A DNA stretch of 64,000 nucleotides. It comes from Stieleria varia. GTDB lineage: Bacteria > Planctomycetota > Planctomycetia > Pirellulales > Pirellulaceae. Positions 26,915 through 37,000 of the stretch are shown here, piece by piece. Both the position numbers and the translations under genes were made by a program. Position 1 is the stretch's first letter; the number at the start of each line of letters is the position of its first letter. The DNA lies in the NCBI RefSeq assembly GCF_038443385.1, contig NZ_CP151726.1, positions 9,610,001-9,674,000 of the forward strand. The letters run 5' to 3'. The notes below the pieces were generated by a model that saw only the letters and a list, made by a program, of their open reading frames with translations, was not told the DNA's origin and made no database searches.

Positions 26915-27476
26915 GGGAAACTCAATCGCCGTTTGGATCGACGCCGTGCGGCGCGGCGATGAGTCGGCCGCTGGAGAACTCTGGCGACGCTATTTTCATC
27001 AGTTGATGCATCTGGCAAGGTCCAGAATGCGGACACTTCCTCGCGCGACCTACGACGAAGAAGACGCTGCGATCAGCACGTTTCGCGTCCTCTGTCAAAA
27101 GCTGCAGGACGGCGACTATCCCGCAGTTCAGCGTCATGATGAGCTTTGGCGGCTGATGCTGACCATCTTGATTCGCAAAATCAATCGACGCGCCGAATAC
27201 GAATCCGCCGACAAACGTGGTGCTCCCGCGACGGGCACCGATTTACCGGACCCCATTTCGGTGGAATGGATCCAGGCGGGCGTCTCCGATGAGTGCGAAC
27301 ACCTGCTGCGAAAGCTCGACGACCCCCACTTGGAACGGGTCGCTCTTTGGAAATTGGACGGATACACAGACGACGAGATCGCCAAGAAACTCAATCGAAC
27401 TCGTCGGACCGTGCAACGCATGCTCCGTCTGATACGCGACATCTGGGAACACGAATTGGATGAGCATGACAGCTGA
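26907..27476 (+). CDS. ECF-subfamily sigma factor (kinase-linked)
   Basis: The 189-residue protein has sigma-2 (about 8-80: WIDAVRRGDESAAGELWRRYF, then DEEDAAISTFR) and sigma-4 (about 125-180: LDDPHLERVALWKLDGYTDDEIAKKLNRTRRTVQRML, a helix-turn-helix). It resembles the planctomycete ECF groups that sit beside Ser/Thr kinases, and indeed its last 17 bases overlap the kinase gene. No anti-sigma gene is present, so activity is probably set by the kinase. The start is one of three close ATGs/TTG (26892, 26901, 26907); I used the one starting MDEGN. Confidence 0.88.
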   Translation: MDEGNSIAVWIDAVRRGDESAAGELWRRYFHQLMHLARSRMRTLPRATYDEEDAAISTFRVLCQKLQDGDYPAVQRHDELWRLMLTILIRKINRRAEYESADKRGAPATGTDLPDPISVEWIQAGVSDECEHLLRKLDDPHLERVALWKLDGYTDDEIAKKLNRTRRTVQRMLRLIRDIWEHELDEHDS

Positions 27477-29607
27477 CAGATTGACGATCGCGCAGCGCCG
27501 CAAACTACATCAGCTTTGTTGGGAATTCGAAGACGCATGGCGAGCCGGTTCGGCACGTCTGGAGGATTGGCTGGAAAAATCGTCGGTCGATCACGACGCC
27601 ACACTCCAAGAATTGTTGGCCACCGAGATCGAGCTACGTCAGTCTTGCTTGACCCTCGCTGACACGCTGACCAAGTCGAGTGACCCAACGATTTCGACGT
27701 CAACAGATGACGTATCCATTGATGAGTATTTGACGCGTTTTCCCCAGCATGCTGCGGTTGTCAGGGCGGCCTTTGCCAGTGCCTCACAAACGAGCCAGAG
27801 TGATGCGTCGCCGTTTGCAAAGTTGGACGATGACGGTCGTTACGAGTTCATACACGAGATCGCCCGTGGAGGAGCGGGGGCCGTTTGGCGTGTCTTCGAT
27901 CGCCACTTGCAGAGAGAGTCCGCGATCAAGGTTCTGCTGACTCAACAGAACTCGAACGAGATGCGACGACGGCTAGAGAACGAGGCCCGGCTCTGTGGCC
28001 GCTTGCAGCACCCGGGCATCGTTCCGGTTCATGAATTGGAATGGTTTGATAATGGGCAGCCATTCGTCAGCATGCGACTGATCGAAGGACACACGCTGGC
28101 CGAGCTACTCTCGGCAAAGACCATCGATCGGCAAGCTGCACTGCGATACTTTCAGTTGGTCTGTGAGGCCGTTGCTTACGCACACCAGAAAGGCATCATC
28201 CACCGCGATCTGAAGCCGAGCAATGTCATGGTCGGCGCGTTCGGCGAAGTCCAAGTCATGGACTGGGGATTGGCCAAAGAGATAGGCTCTGGTGAACAAG
28301 ACGAAATCCGTTTTGCCAACGAGCATGCGGTCAAGCAGCTTGCTCGCAATACGATTGACCCAAATACAACGGCGACTGGCACCGTCCTTGGAACACCAGC
28401 CTACATGTCACCGGAACAAGCTCGCGGCCAGACCGAGAAACTTGATTATCGCTGCGACGTATTCTCGCTCGGTGCCATCCTTTGCAAAATCCTGACGGGA
28501 TCATCGCCGTATGCACCAGACTCGGATGACACTCCGTTGCTACAGAGTGCGGGTACCGCGAAGCTGGACTCCGCTTACACTCGACTGCGTGCGGTGGACG
28601 CCGATCCGCGTCTCATTCAGATTGCATTGGAATGTTTGGCGTTGGAACCTGGCGATCGTCCTGCCAATGCCGGTCAGATCGTCGCTCGGCTCAGAACACT
28701 GGAGCAGGGCCGTGGATTTTCTAAACGCATTGTATTCGCAACGACCGCACTGTGCCTGCTGATCGGCCTGCCCCTACTGATCGCTGGTGCAGCTGCGATC
28801 GGCAAGCGTGATCCCGATCCGCTGATCCAGCCGACGACGCCCGTGCCCGCAGCCTCCACTGACTTGCGCTCGATGTGGCAAACCGCTGATAGCCTGTTGA
28901 TCGATAACAAATTTGATGATGCATTACCCATTTATCAACAAATCCTCGTCGCTGAACCAGATTCTGCGCGGGCGAATTACTTTCTGTCGCACTGCATGTT
29001 TGAAACGGCGAGGTTCGTCGAAGCGGCTGACCTTCTTTCGCGGGCGGAACACTTGACTGAAGGCGATCCCCCCTTGGATGTCGTCCATCGCCATAAAGAC
29101 AAGTACAAACAGCTTGCGGAGATTCAACGAAACTTTCCCGGCAGCATCGTCGTTCGTGAGGAGTGCCCTGCGGCGGAGTCCTTGGTACTAGCTGATTTCT
29201 GCAATCGGGTCGGACTGATTGAACCGGCGATCGCTCACTATCGGCACGCGTTTTCGCGACGAGGCGAACTACCTGAAGAAACACTCTATGAATCTCGATA
29301 TCAATCCGTGATCTTCTTCGCCTGTCGGCATCTTTCGCGTCCCGAAGTCAGCGAGGAACAACGCCAACTCCTCTGCGAATTTTCGCTCGAAATGCTAGAT
29401 CGCCATATGGATGATGCATTACGCTTGAAACGTGAGGGGATCTCTAAGCCGGTCGCGTGGAAATACCTGGTCGGCTTGCTCGTCGATGATTCCACCCTGG
29501 AGCCTCTGCGAAAGGCTTTGCAGGACCCCTCCATTGATGCGTCAATTCGTCAATCACTCGAAGCGATTTTTCATGAAGCGACGATCGCGTTCAAAGACGA
29601 AAACTGA
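27460..29607 (+). CDS. Membrane Ser/Thr kinase linked to ECF sigma factor
   Basis: The 715-residue kinase has an N-terminal helical region (1-120), a kinase domain about 130-415 and one membrane helix at 425-447. Its extracytoplasmic part (about 465-715) is helical and TPR-like. Catalytic residues are K157, H248-R249-D250 in HRDLKPSN, and DWG (268-270), the Trp variant of DFG. TPAYMSPEQ provides the activation loop end. It overlaps the sigma gene by 17 bases, so the pair is translationally coupled. The kinase may phosphorylate the sigma factor or be its output; the outer domain could sense protein or peptide. Confidence 0.92.
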   Translation: MSMTADRLTIAQRRKLHQLCWEFEDAWRAGSARLEDWLEKSSVDHDATLQELLATEIELRQSCLTLADTLTKSSDPTISTSTDDVSIDEYLTRFPQHAAVVRAAFASASQTSQSDASPFAKLDDDGRYEFIHEIARGGAGAVWRVFDRHLQRESAIKVLLTQQNSNEMRRRLENEARLCGRLQHPGIVPVHELEWFDNGQPFVSMRLIEGHTLAELLSAKTIDRQAALRYFQLVCEAVAYAHQKGIIHRDLKPSNVMVGAFGEVQVMDWGLAKEIGSGEQDEIRFANEHAVKQLARNTIDPNTTATGTVLGTPAYMSPEQARGQTEKLDYRCDVFSLGAILCKILTGSSPYAPDSDDTPLLQSAGTAKLDSAYTRLRAVDADPRLIQIALECLALEPGDRPANAGQIVARLRTLEQGRGFSKRIVFATTALCLLIGLPLLIAGAAAIGKRDPDPLIQPTTPVPAASTDLRSMWQTADSLLIDNKFDDALPIYQQILVAEPDSARANYFLSHCMFETARFVEAADLLSRAEHLTEGDPPLDVVHRHKDKYKQLAEIQRNFPGSIVVREECPAAESLVLADFCNRVGLIEPAIAHYRHAFSRRGELPEETLYESRYQSVIFFACRHLSRPEVSEEQRQLLCEFSLEMLDRHMDDALRLKREGISKPVAWKYLVGLLVDDSTLEPLRKALQDPSIDASIRQSLEAIFHEATIAFKDEN

Positions 29608-29675
29608 CTCAGTCCGTGTCGGCAAAGCCCCTATGTCACCCCTTCGATTTCACTGTGAGTCATGCTTGTTTCGAG

Positions 29676-30815
29676 TCATGCACGCTGCGTGCCGCCTTGC
29701 CTGAGCCGGAAATGACGAGGACTGATTCCCTGGCAATTCTTGAAGAAACTCGAAAAGCTTGAGATGGAGTCAAACCCACACGCTTGCCCAACCTCCGATA
29801 TGGAGTCGGACGTCGTGAGCAACAGACGCATGGCGTGACGAAGTCGTACCTCGCGAATCATCTCTCCCGGCGAACAACCCAGGACCTCTCGGAAGTGTCG
29901 CTCAAAGGTCACGCGTGATGCCTTTTGGGTCGACAGCACGTCTGACACGGTGATGCCACGAATCGCGTTTTTCTCGATGTACCGCATTGCCATCGCAACA
30001 GCAGGGTCGGGATTTCGCGCAGCAGTTGTGTCTCTTGGCACAACGCCATCTGCGGGCAACAGGATGGCGGTCGTCGGTTCTGACTGCCCTCGCAAGATTC
30101 GATGCAACAGCCGCGCCGCTCGGAAACCCAACTCCTTTGTCGGTTCAACGACGGCCGAAATACGATGCGTCGGTAGTCCACAATCAAGCGAGTCTCGCGC
30201 CGAAACAAGCGAAACCTGATTAGGAATGTTGATTCCGAGTCGGTCGGCGATTCGCTTCACCAAGATCGCCACGCGCTCACACGAGGCGACGATTCCCAGC
30301 GACTCAGAGACGCCCATCCAATCAGCCAACGCATCAATCGAGCCCTGTGAGATGCCATAGACATGATCTGGGACGAGCTCAATCGGAACGACGTCAAACG
30401 GCATCCCCAAACCAACAGCCTTTCTCGCTAGTGTTCGTGAAAGGGCATCCTCAGGATGGCTTGTGACCAACGCGAGTCGTTTGATCGAGGAGGCGTGCAG
30501 TTGGCCCAGGGCCAGGTCTGCGACGCTCTCTGGATCTACCCCCAAGCTCGGGTACTGAGGGTGAAGTGATCCCAGATTGACGACCGGCCGAAAACAACCT
30601 GGTAGCGATGCGGCTGAAGCGAATCCCGCACATTCCAGACATGTCAAAATGCCGTCCACTGCGGTCTCGCGGAGGCCGTGCAGCCATTGCTCCGGCGCAC
30701 CGGTCAGCACATGAACGTCCCAGTCGGGCGCCAATTGGGCGTAGTCAAAAATCCCCTCGATCGCCGAAAAACGACGGGTCGTCGAGTCGTTCAATGCAAC
30801 TGCGATCACAGACAT
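29676..30815 (-). CDS. XylR-like AraC-family transcription regulator
   Basis: The 379-residue protein has a LacI-type periplasmic-binding-like sensor domain (about 1-265) and a C-terminal AraC helix-turn-helix region (about 285-375, with ITVSDVLSTQKASRVTFERHF and ISEVGQACGFDSISSFSSFFKN). This is the layout of XylR, which activates xylose genes. A TTG at 30857 and an ATG at 30848 are in frame, but both fall in a strong palindrome that looks like an operator, so I used the ATG at 30815. Ligand unknown; pentose is inferred from architecture only. Confidence 0.85.
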   Translation of the reverse strand: MSVIAVALNDSTTRRFSAIEGIFDYAQLAPDWDVHVLTGAPEQWLHGLRETAVDGILTCLECAGFASAASLPGCFRPVVNLGSLHPQYPSLGVDPESVADLALGQLHASSIKRLALVTSHPEDALSRTLARKAVGLGMPFDVVPIELVPDHVYGISQGSIDALADWMGVSESLGIVASCERVAILVKRIADRLGINIPNQVSLVSARDSLDCGLPTHRISAVVEPTKELGFRAARLLHRILRGQSEPTTAILLPADGVVPRDTTAARNPDPAVAMAMRYIEKNAIRGITVSDVLSTQKASRVTFERHFREVLGCSPGEMIREVRLRHAMRLLLTTSDSISEVGQACGFDSISSFSSFFKNCQGISPRHFRLRQGGTQRA

Positions 30816-30847
30816 CTTGAATCGGGAATCGGCCTCATCGGAATGCA

Positions 30848-30879
30848 TTTGACGCAAAAAGCCCGCGTTTTACGTCAAA
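30848..30879. promoter_or_regulatory. Palindromic operator candidate before the XylR-like gene
   Basis: TTTGACGCAAAA (30848-30859) and TTTTACGTCAAA (30868-30879) are inverted with one mismatch in 12; centres are 20 bp apart, two helix turns. It lies 32 bp upstream of the regulator start and is a good candidate for autoregulation. Confidence 0.55.
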
Positions 30880-31017
30880 CGCGTCATCAGGCGTCGGTCT
30901 CTGCCATCTTTGGCAAAGACGGGTACATCAGATAAAAGGGATTTCGATTCGAAAGTGTGTCATGGCTCAGCGGATTTTTCCCAAAAAAACTTGCTCCTTC
31001 GCGTCGCCAAATCCGGC

Positions 31018-32184
31018 TTATCGATCGTCGGCGATGCCGTTCTTGTCTTCGTCGACGACGCCCGACATGGGATCGCTGGTGACGGCTTCCCATGCGATTT
31101 TGCGAAACGCTCGATCCAGATCTTCGCTCGGATAGCCGTTTTTGCGAGGCAATGGAATCTCATTCTCGATCAGTTCAGGCGAACGACCGTACAGCGTCGC
31201 ATAAAACACATAGCCCTCCAGCGACTCTAACCCAGGCCCCAAGTGCCCGAGTCGGTCTCGCCACAGCGAGCGATCTTTGCCACCGATCGCCTTGTGCAAT
31301 CCTTGGACACCGGGCAGCTCACCACGATGGTAATACTCGACCGCGATCACCATGGCGCGTGACGTCGGCAACACGAACACACAGTCTCCGTACTTGGCAT
31401 TGAGTTCACGGATGATCGGCCCGTACGTTGCACGCTTCTCATCATGCATTCGAGCGATAACTTCATCGGTCAATTCGTCTTCGCTCTTGGGAACAGGATT
31501 CAATTGATCCAGTTGAGGCCACGCGTCCGAGAGATAGAACTTCATGTCCTGCTGGTGTTTGCGACAGAAGTCGATCCAGCATGCGTAGTATTCGGTTCGG
31601 TCGTTGTAGTAAGGTCCCCACATCATCGCATCCCATTTCGCGCACGCGATGGAACACAACAGCTTGGGAACCGGTTTTTTGTCAAACCCAAAGATCCCGT
31701 TTTCCTCTTCCCATTTGTAGCGCGAGCTGCCAGTGATTCCACCTCCAACGTGCAAAACAGGTGCCGGTTGCTGCAGTCCAGCGGCTCGCGTAATCAGTGG
31801 CAAGGTCGAGTAGCCCGGCATCATGAAACTGTGGCCGGTACCCACGATCCTCAGAGAACCATCCGTCGGCTCTTCATACGAAGTGATGACATCGCCTTTT
31901 CGCTTGCTGGATTTCTCATAGATTTCCACCATTTCGTCTGCCGAGCAGTAACACACAGCGTGCTGGGGAAATGCCTCTGACTGCCATCCTGGATCCACAA
32001 AGAAATTGGTTTTGACAGCACCCCGCAAACGGGAGCCCGCTCGGGTCGACTCCGCTTCCAACGTTGCCGACTGAGCAAATACAATTACGGACGTGAGCGA
32101 CAGACAGATGCAGCAAAGACTCCTGCACAGGACGGAAAAGAGGGTCGGAAGTGACCGTTTGGCAAACTGCGGGGAACTCATCAT
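31018..32184 (-). CDS. Secreted SGNH-hydrolase-like protein
   Basis: The 388-residue protein has a signal peptide (about 1-38). Its mature part carries block I-like GHSF (117-120, S119), a second block HVGGGITGS (145-153), and a block V-like stretch with D310 and H314 followed by GYVFYATLYGRSP. This layout is that of SGNH esterases, with the Asp and His of the triad in place. The C-terminal VDEDKNGIADDR looks like a calcium-binding loop. The family assignment comes from motif order only. Its promoter region abuts the insertion sequence at 32265. Confidence 0.6.
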   Translation of the reverse strand: MMSSPQFAKRSLPTLFSVLCRSLCCICLSLTSVIVFAQSATLEAESTRAGSRLRGAVKTNFFVDPGWQSEAFPQHAVCYCSADEMVEIYEKSSKRKGDVITSYEEPTDGSLRIVGTGHSFMMPGYSTLPLITRAAGLQQPAPVLHVGGGITGSSRYKWEEENGIFGFDKKPVPKLLCSIACAKWDAMMWGPYYNDRTEYYACWIDFCRKHQQDMKFYLSDAWPQLDQLNPVPKSEDELTDEVIARMHDEKRATYGPIIRELNAKYGDCVFVLPTSRAMVIAVEYYHRGELPGVQGLHKAIGGKDRSLWRDRLGHLGPGLESLEGYVFYATLYGRSPELIENEIPLPRKNGYPSEDLDRAFRKIAWEAVTSDPMSGVVDEDKNGIADDR

Positions 32185-32222
32185 TTCAATCCCTCAAGTT
32201 GGATTCTGAATCAGCGGCACTG

Positions 32223-32231
32223 ATTGTAGCA
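32223..32231 (-). promoter_or_regulatory. Extended -10 promoter for the SGNH-like gene
   Basis: Read on the minus strand the site is TGCTACAAT. A TTGACA lies upstream at 32250-32255 but is 21 bp away, too far for the standard spacer, so the extended -10 would do most of the work. The insertion sequence begins 10 bp beyond that TTGACA, with the target duplication directly abutting it. Confidence 0.5.
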
Positions 32232-32264
32232 ACAGAACGCGTGCACCGTTGTCAACATCTAGGA

Positions 32265-33988
32265 GAGTGTGACCGGCAACCCGCGAGGCTTCTGCGGAGC
32301 ATTGCGGAATCTGGGTAAACAAAAAGCGGCCAACCTGCCATGATTTGGGTTCTAACTTCCAGGTATCAAAGGCAGGAGGCCGCTGAAATGAGCGTCGAAC
32401 ATTCAAGCGATATTGACAACCCCACTTCGTCTTCTTTTCCGCAGTCGCCCGAGCAAATCGCCGAGAAACTGCAGCAGTGCGGCGACACCATCCGAGAACA
32501 CGTCGTCAATGCTTCTAAATGCGGCCAGTCTTTCGATGAAACAGAGCGTGCCGTGTGGAATCTTGTCTTGAAAACCGGCTTTCTGGCGATGGAGCTCTTC
32601 ACCAAACTCCAAGGCAAGGGGGACCTTGGTGATCAAGCGGTCAGCGAATCAGGCAAAACACTGCGACGCAGCGAGAAACCGACCGACACGGTGGTTCGGT
32701 CGATTTTCGGTGAACACGCCTTTCAACAGTACACCTACAGCCCGGGAAAGAACAAGAGAATCGAACTGCATCCGATCAGCGCCCGCATGCAACTGCCGGA
32801 GCACCGCTGGTCGTACCTGCTCCAAGAGTTCTCCCAAATGTTCTGCGTCGAATCCGCATTCAACCAGGCCGCTGATAATCTCGAACTCGTTTTCGGAGCG
32901 AAATTCTCGATCGACACGCTCGAACAGACCAGCCAGAGAATGGGGGTCCAGGCCGATGCCTTTCTGGACGACTTGCCCACGCCCAAAAAGAAGGATGAAG
33001 CCGAGCTTCTCGTCGCTTCGGCCGACTGCAAGGGCGTTCCCTTGATCAAAGACGATGCCGCCAAAGTTGCTGCTTTTGAGACAGCAAAGAAACGGCCCGG
33101 AAACCGTCGCATGGCAACGGTCACGAGTGCTTACACCGTCGATCCCTATGTTCGCACAGCCGAGCAAATTGTCGCTGCCTTGTTCCGTGATGACAAAGAA
33201 CCCGGCACGCAATCACGCAAGAGCAAAAAGAAACGACCGCGGCCAAAGCACAAGCACACATCGGCTCACTTTCCCGCGACCTTCGTGGACGACGATACGG
33301 AGGTTCCCATCAGCGGTATCCACGAGGGGATCGCATGGCTCGCAGATCAAGTCAGTGTCCGCCGAAAGAAACTCCAAGTGATCATTCTGTTAATGGACGG
33401 TCAGCAGAGCCTCTGGGAAGTCGCGCAGTTACACTTAGGCGACGATCCATTAGTGGTGCCAATCTTGGACATCATTCACGTAGCGACTTACGTGTGGGAG
33501 GCTTCGTCATTGTTCGAGAAATCCAGCGAAAAGCGAGCAGCGTTTACGCGGGAGCGATTGCTGAAAATCCTGCGTGGTGAGGTCAACGGGGTGATCCGAG
33601 GGCTACGTCGAATGGGTTCGCTTGGGAAACTCAAGGGCGATAAACTCAAAGACCTTCGACGCATCTGTGGTTACTTCGAGAAACACAAGGATCGGATGCG
33701 TTACGACGAATATCTTGCTGCAGGCTACCCGATTGCCTCGGGTGTGATCGAAGGCGCGTGCGGGCACTTGGTAAAGGACCGCATGGAACGAAGCGGGATG
33801 CGTTGGACGCTGGAAGCTGCACGGAGCATGCTCAACGTGCGGGCGGTATTTCAGAGTGACTACTGGGATAAATTCTGCAAACAGCGAGTCACGGAGTTGA
33901 GCGAGAGCACCCATCCAAACCGTAACATGGTCTGCCACTACACTCCGCTTACCATGGCATGTTAACCGGCGGGTTGCCGGTCACACTC
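32265..33988 (+). mobile_element. Intact ISKra4-family insertion sequence
   Basis: A 1724-bp element bounded by exact 20-bp terminal inverted repeats (GAGTGTGACCGGCAACCCGC at 32265-32284 and its complement at 33969-33988). A 9-bp target duplication CATCTAGGA lies at 32256-32264 and 33989-33997. It carries a single full-length transposase gene. Perfect ends and an intact duplication indicate a recent insertion and probably a still active element. Confidence 0.95.
32388..33965 (+). CDS. ISKra4-family transposase
   Basis: From the ATG at 32388 the protein is 525 residues. The three acidic catalytic positions of the DDE fold are likely the D in LVASADCKGVPL, the D in IILLMDGQQSLWE, and the E in VIEGACGHLVKDRMERSGMRW. 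The basic stretch RKSKKKRPRPKHKH (about 280-295) probably contacts DNA. An upstream in-frame ATG at 32340 adds 16 residues, less likely. The stop lies three bases before the right inverted-repeat region, typical of a compact IS. Confidence 0.95.
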   Translation: MSVEHSSDIDNPTSSSFPQSPEQIAEKLQQCGDTIREHVVNASKCGQSFDETERAVWNLVLKTGFLAMELFTKLQGKGDLGDQAVSESGKTLRRSEKPTDTVVRSIFGEHAFQQYTYSPGKNKRIELHPISARMQLPEHRWSYLLQEFSQMFCVESAFNQAADNLELVFGAKFSIDTLEQTSQRMGVQADAFLDDLPTPKKKDEAELLVASADCKGVPLIKDDAAKVAAFETAKKRPGNRRMATVTSAYTVDPYVRTAEQIVAALFRDDKEPGTQSRKSKKKRPRPKHKHTSAHFPATFVDDDTEVPISGIHEGIAWLADQVSVRRKKLQVIILLMDGQQSLWEVAQLHLGDDPLVVPILDIIHVATYVWEASSLFEKSSEKRAAFTRERLLKILRGEVNGVIRGLRRMGSLGKLKGDKLKDLRRICGYFEKHKDRMRYDEYLAAGYPIASGVIEGACGHLVKDRMERSGMRWTLEAARSMLNVRAVFQSDYWDKFCKQRVTELSESTHPNRNMVCHYTPLTMAC

Positions 33989-34079
33989 CATCTAGGATGG
34001 CTAGAACGGTTTATACGGAAGCCTCTGATCCCAAAGAACGTTCTGTCCTAGGTCCTGCAAGTCGATCGACTTCAGTGAA

Positions 34080-37000
34080 TCACTCGCGGTCGGCAAGCAC
34101 GGGCTCAAGGACTCCACCGTCCCAGACGATCTGACACTGCGGAATCTCTCGATGAAGCTGTTGCACGCGTTCCTCGGTCACGTTTGTTCGTGCCAAATCG
34201 AGCTGGATCAGTTGGCGATGCTCCTTGATAAGATCGAGTGTTTGATCACCGATCGACGTGTCGGCCAAGAGCAACACATTGAGTTCAGGCATGTCCTTAA
34301 CAAATCCCATGTCCTCGTCGCTGAGCATGTTCCCTCGCAGATTGAGACGTGTGATCCCCGCACCGACGAGTTGGCTAAGTCCGTCGCCTGTGATTTTGTT
34401 TTTCGGAATGCCCAAAGAGAACCAATTGTGATGCTCCAGCAACATTCCAAGTTGAACGTCATCCAATCCGACCTCGTACAAAACAAGCGACTCCTCTGGA
34501 TTGGTTGACTGCACGATCCGCAAGCCATCGGCATTCAAATTCGTTTGGTCAATCTCAAAGTTTTTGAATTTAATCCCTTCTAAGACAGCTATGCCTCCGG
34601 ATGTAATCGCGGTTGAGGTCAGGCGAAGATTACAAAGGGGCCATTCACTCCGGCGTTGTCGTAAAAGTCCGGCGAGTGACGCGAGTTTTTCGTCTGTGAA
34701 CTCATTTCCATTGAATGAGAGGAATACCAGCGGCCATGTCACAAGGTGTGAGCGTTTCGCCAATGCGTCTGGAGCCTTCAAAACGAAATAACCTCCTGAA
34801 TGCATCTCCGATGCCGCCGCGACGTCCGGTGATACGATATCGCCTTCGGCATAGAACCCAACTTCGCCGCCGAGTTGCAGGATCTTCGTAAAGTATTCTT
34901 GGTCTGTGATCGGAATTTCTTGGGTCTTTGCGGGATCTTCCTTCGACGTTCCTTCCGCTTCAACTTCGCCGCCGTCCCACAGAATATGACATTGCGGCAA
35001 ACTTTTATGCAAACGTTCGATGCCTTTTTGCGTGACGTCGGTTTCGTTCAGTACGAGGTAGGTCAGTTTCGGGCAGGAACCGAGGACTTCACAGATTGCA
35101 TCGGTTATCGGATTCTTGTTCAGATACAATGCCTCAAGCGACTCCATTGTGGGCAGGAAACCCAGATCGGTATCGATCAGATTGTTGTCACCAAGATTGA
35201 GGACGGTGAATGAAGTCGCCCTCAAACACTGCAGTCCTTGACGAGTGAACTTGTTGCCCTGCACATGAAACCAAGGACATTTTGCATTTTTAACAAGAAG
35301 CGACAAATCTTGGTCATCGATGCTTGCTGAACTCACGACCAGTGCACTGGTTGGTTCAAACGACGAGATGATTTCGACACTTGTTTTGTCGAGCGCGGTT
35401 TCGTGGATCTCAAAACTCCACAACTTCAGTCCGCGCAGGGCAGCGATTCCCTTGTTCGTCACGCCAGTGGAGTAGAACCTGACCAAGCAGCGTTGATAGT
35501 CGATCGGTCGCTGAAGCAATATTTCGCTCAGTCGCGCCGCTTCGTTGTCAGAAAAGGATGGACCTCGAAACGTCAGAAAAATGCTCGGATGTTTCATGAG
35601 GACGGGAGCAGTACCAAGTTTCTCTGGCTGATCAATGACATAGTCCAAAGAGCCCAACTGCGTGGATGCAGAGAGAACCTGTGGCGTAAGAATGGGGTCA
35701 TCATCAATGGCTTGCAACAGGATATGCGCACCGATCTCACGGAGCGCAGTAAAGTAGTCACGATCCCCGCGAATCTGTCCAACCGCTTCGTCATCATTCG
35801 CGGACGTAGTACTTGGATTCTTTGGCTCCCACCAAACCTCGACTTCCTTTCTCTCACCAGTGACAATTTCGAATCGCTTCATCTCTGCACGAAATCCCTC
35901 ATCGTTTGTGACCACAAACTCGTAGTCGCCCGGGCGTAGAGGCTCCGTCTTTGGCTCCGCGTCCAATGTGATCGTGTAGTTGGCTCCCGTTTCAACATGA
36001 CGGAGCTTGACGGTCTTTCCCTGGGATATTGTTTCAAAGTCTTCGTTGCTGACCTTCACCACCAGCGTTCCGTTCTTGGTCTCTACTTTAAAAATCCCGA
36101 GTGCACCCATTGCCCAAAGTGCGCCCAACAGGACCACCAACGAACTGATCAACACCAGCACGGGAGTGAGCAATCCAGAGGAGCTCTGCTTTGCTAACGC
36201 GGGTGACGTCATCGAGACTGGGCGAGGTATCTCCTTGGTCTCCGCATGCTGAAACTGTCGCTTCAGTTGCTCACGTTTCTCTTGGAGTCTCGTTGCGATA
36301 CCAGCTAGTTCGTGGTCGACGTCTGAGGCAGACAAGTAACGATCGTCAGGATTCTTTTTAAGTAGTCGACCGATCACACCCGATAGCGCAGGATCGAGAT
36401 CGGGACAGACTTCGTCAATCGGTCGGAACTTGGCTTCCGAAACCGCGATCAGCGTCGCGGTCAGATTGCCGCCTTCGAATGGCGGCTTGCCACTTGCAAG
36501 TTGATAGAGAACCGCCCCCAAAGAGAACAAATCGCAACGTTGGTCGACTGGCTCCCCTTTGGCCTGTTCTGGCGACATGAACTTCGGCGTTCCCACGACC
36601 ATACCGCTTTGGGTCAGCCCCGCGTTTTCTTCGTGAGTTCTCGCCAAACCAAAGTCAAGGATTTTGATTCGGTTGGTCGAATCTTCGATCCAGATATTGT
36701 CAGGTTTAATGTCGCGATGAATCAAGCCTTGCTGATGAGCTGCCGAAAGTCCCGCTGCGATCTGGCTGCCGATCCTTGCGATCTCGGAATCGTCTGCTCG
36801 CTCGCTCTTTTGCAGCATTTGCTGCAGCGAGCAACCTCGCAAGTAGCGCATTGCAATGAATGGCAAACCGTTGTCTTCGCCCACTTGGTAAATGGAAACA
36901 ATGTTGTCATGTTCGATGGCTGCGGTTGCTTTGGCTTCTCGCAAGAATCGTTCTTTGGCCACACGACTGGCGGCAATGGAGGGCTTCATCACCTTGACTG

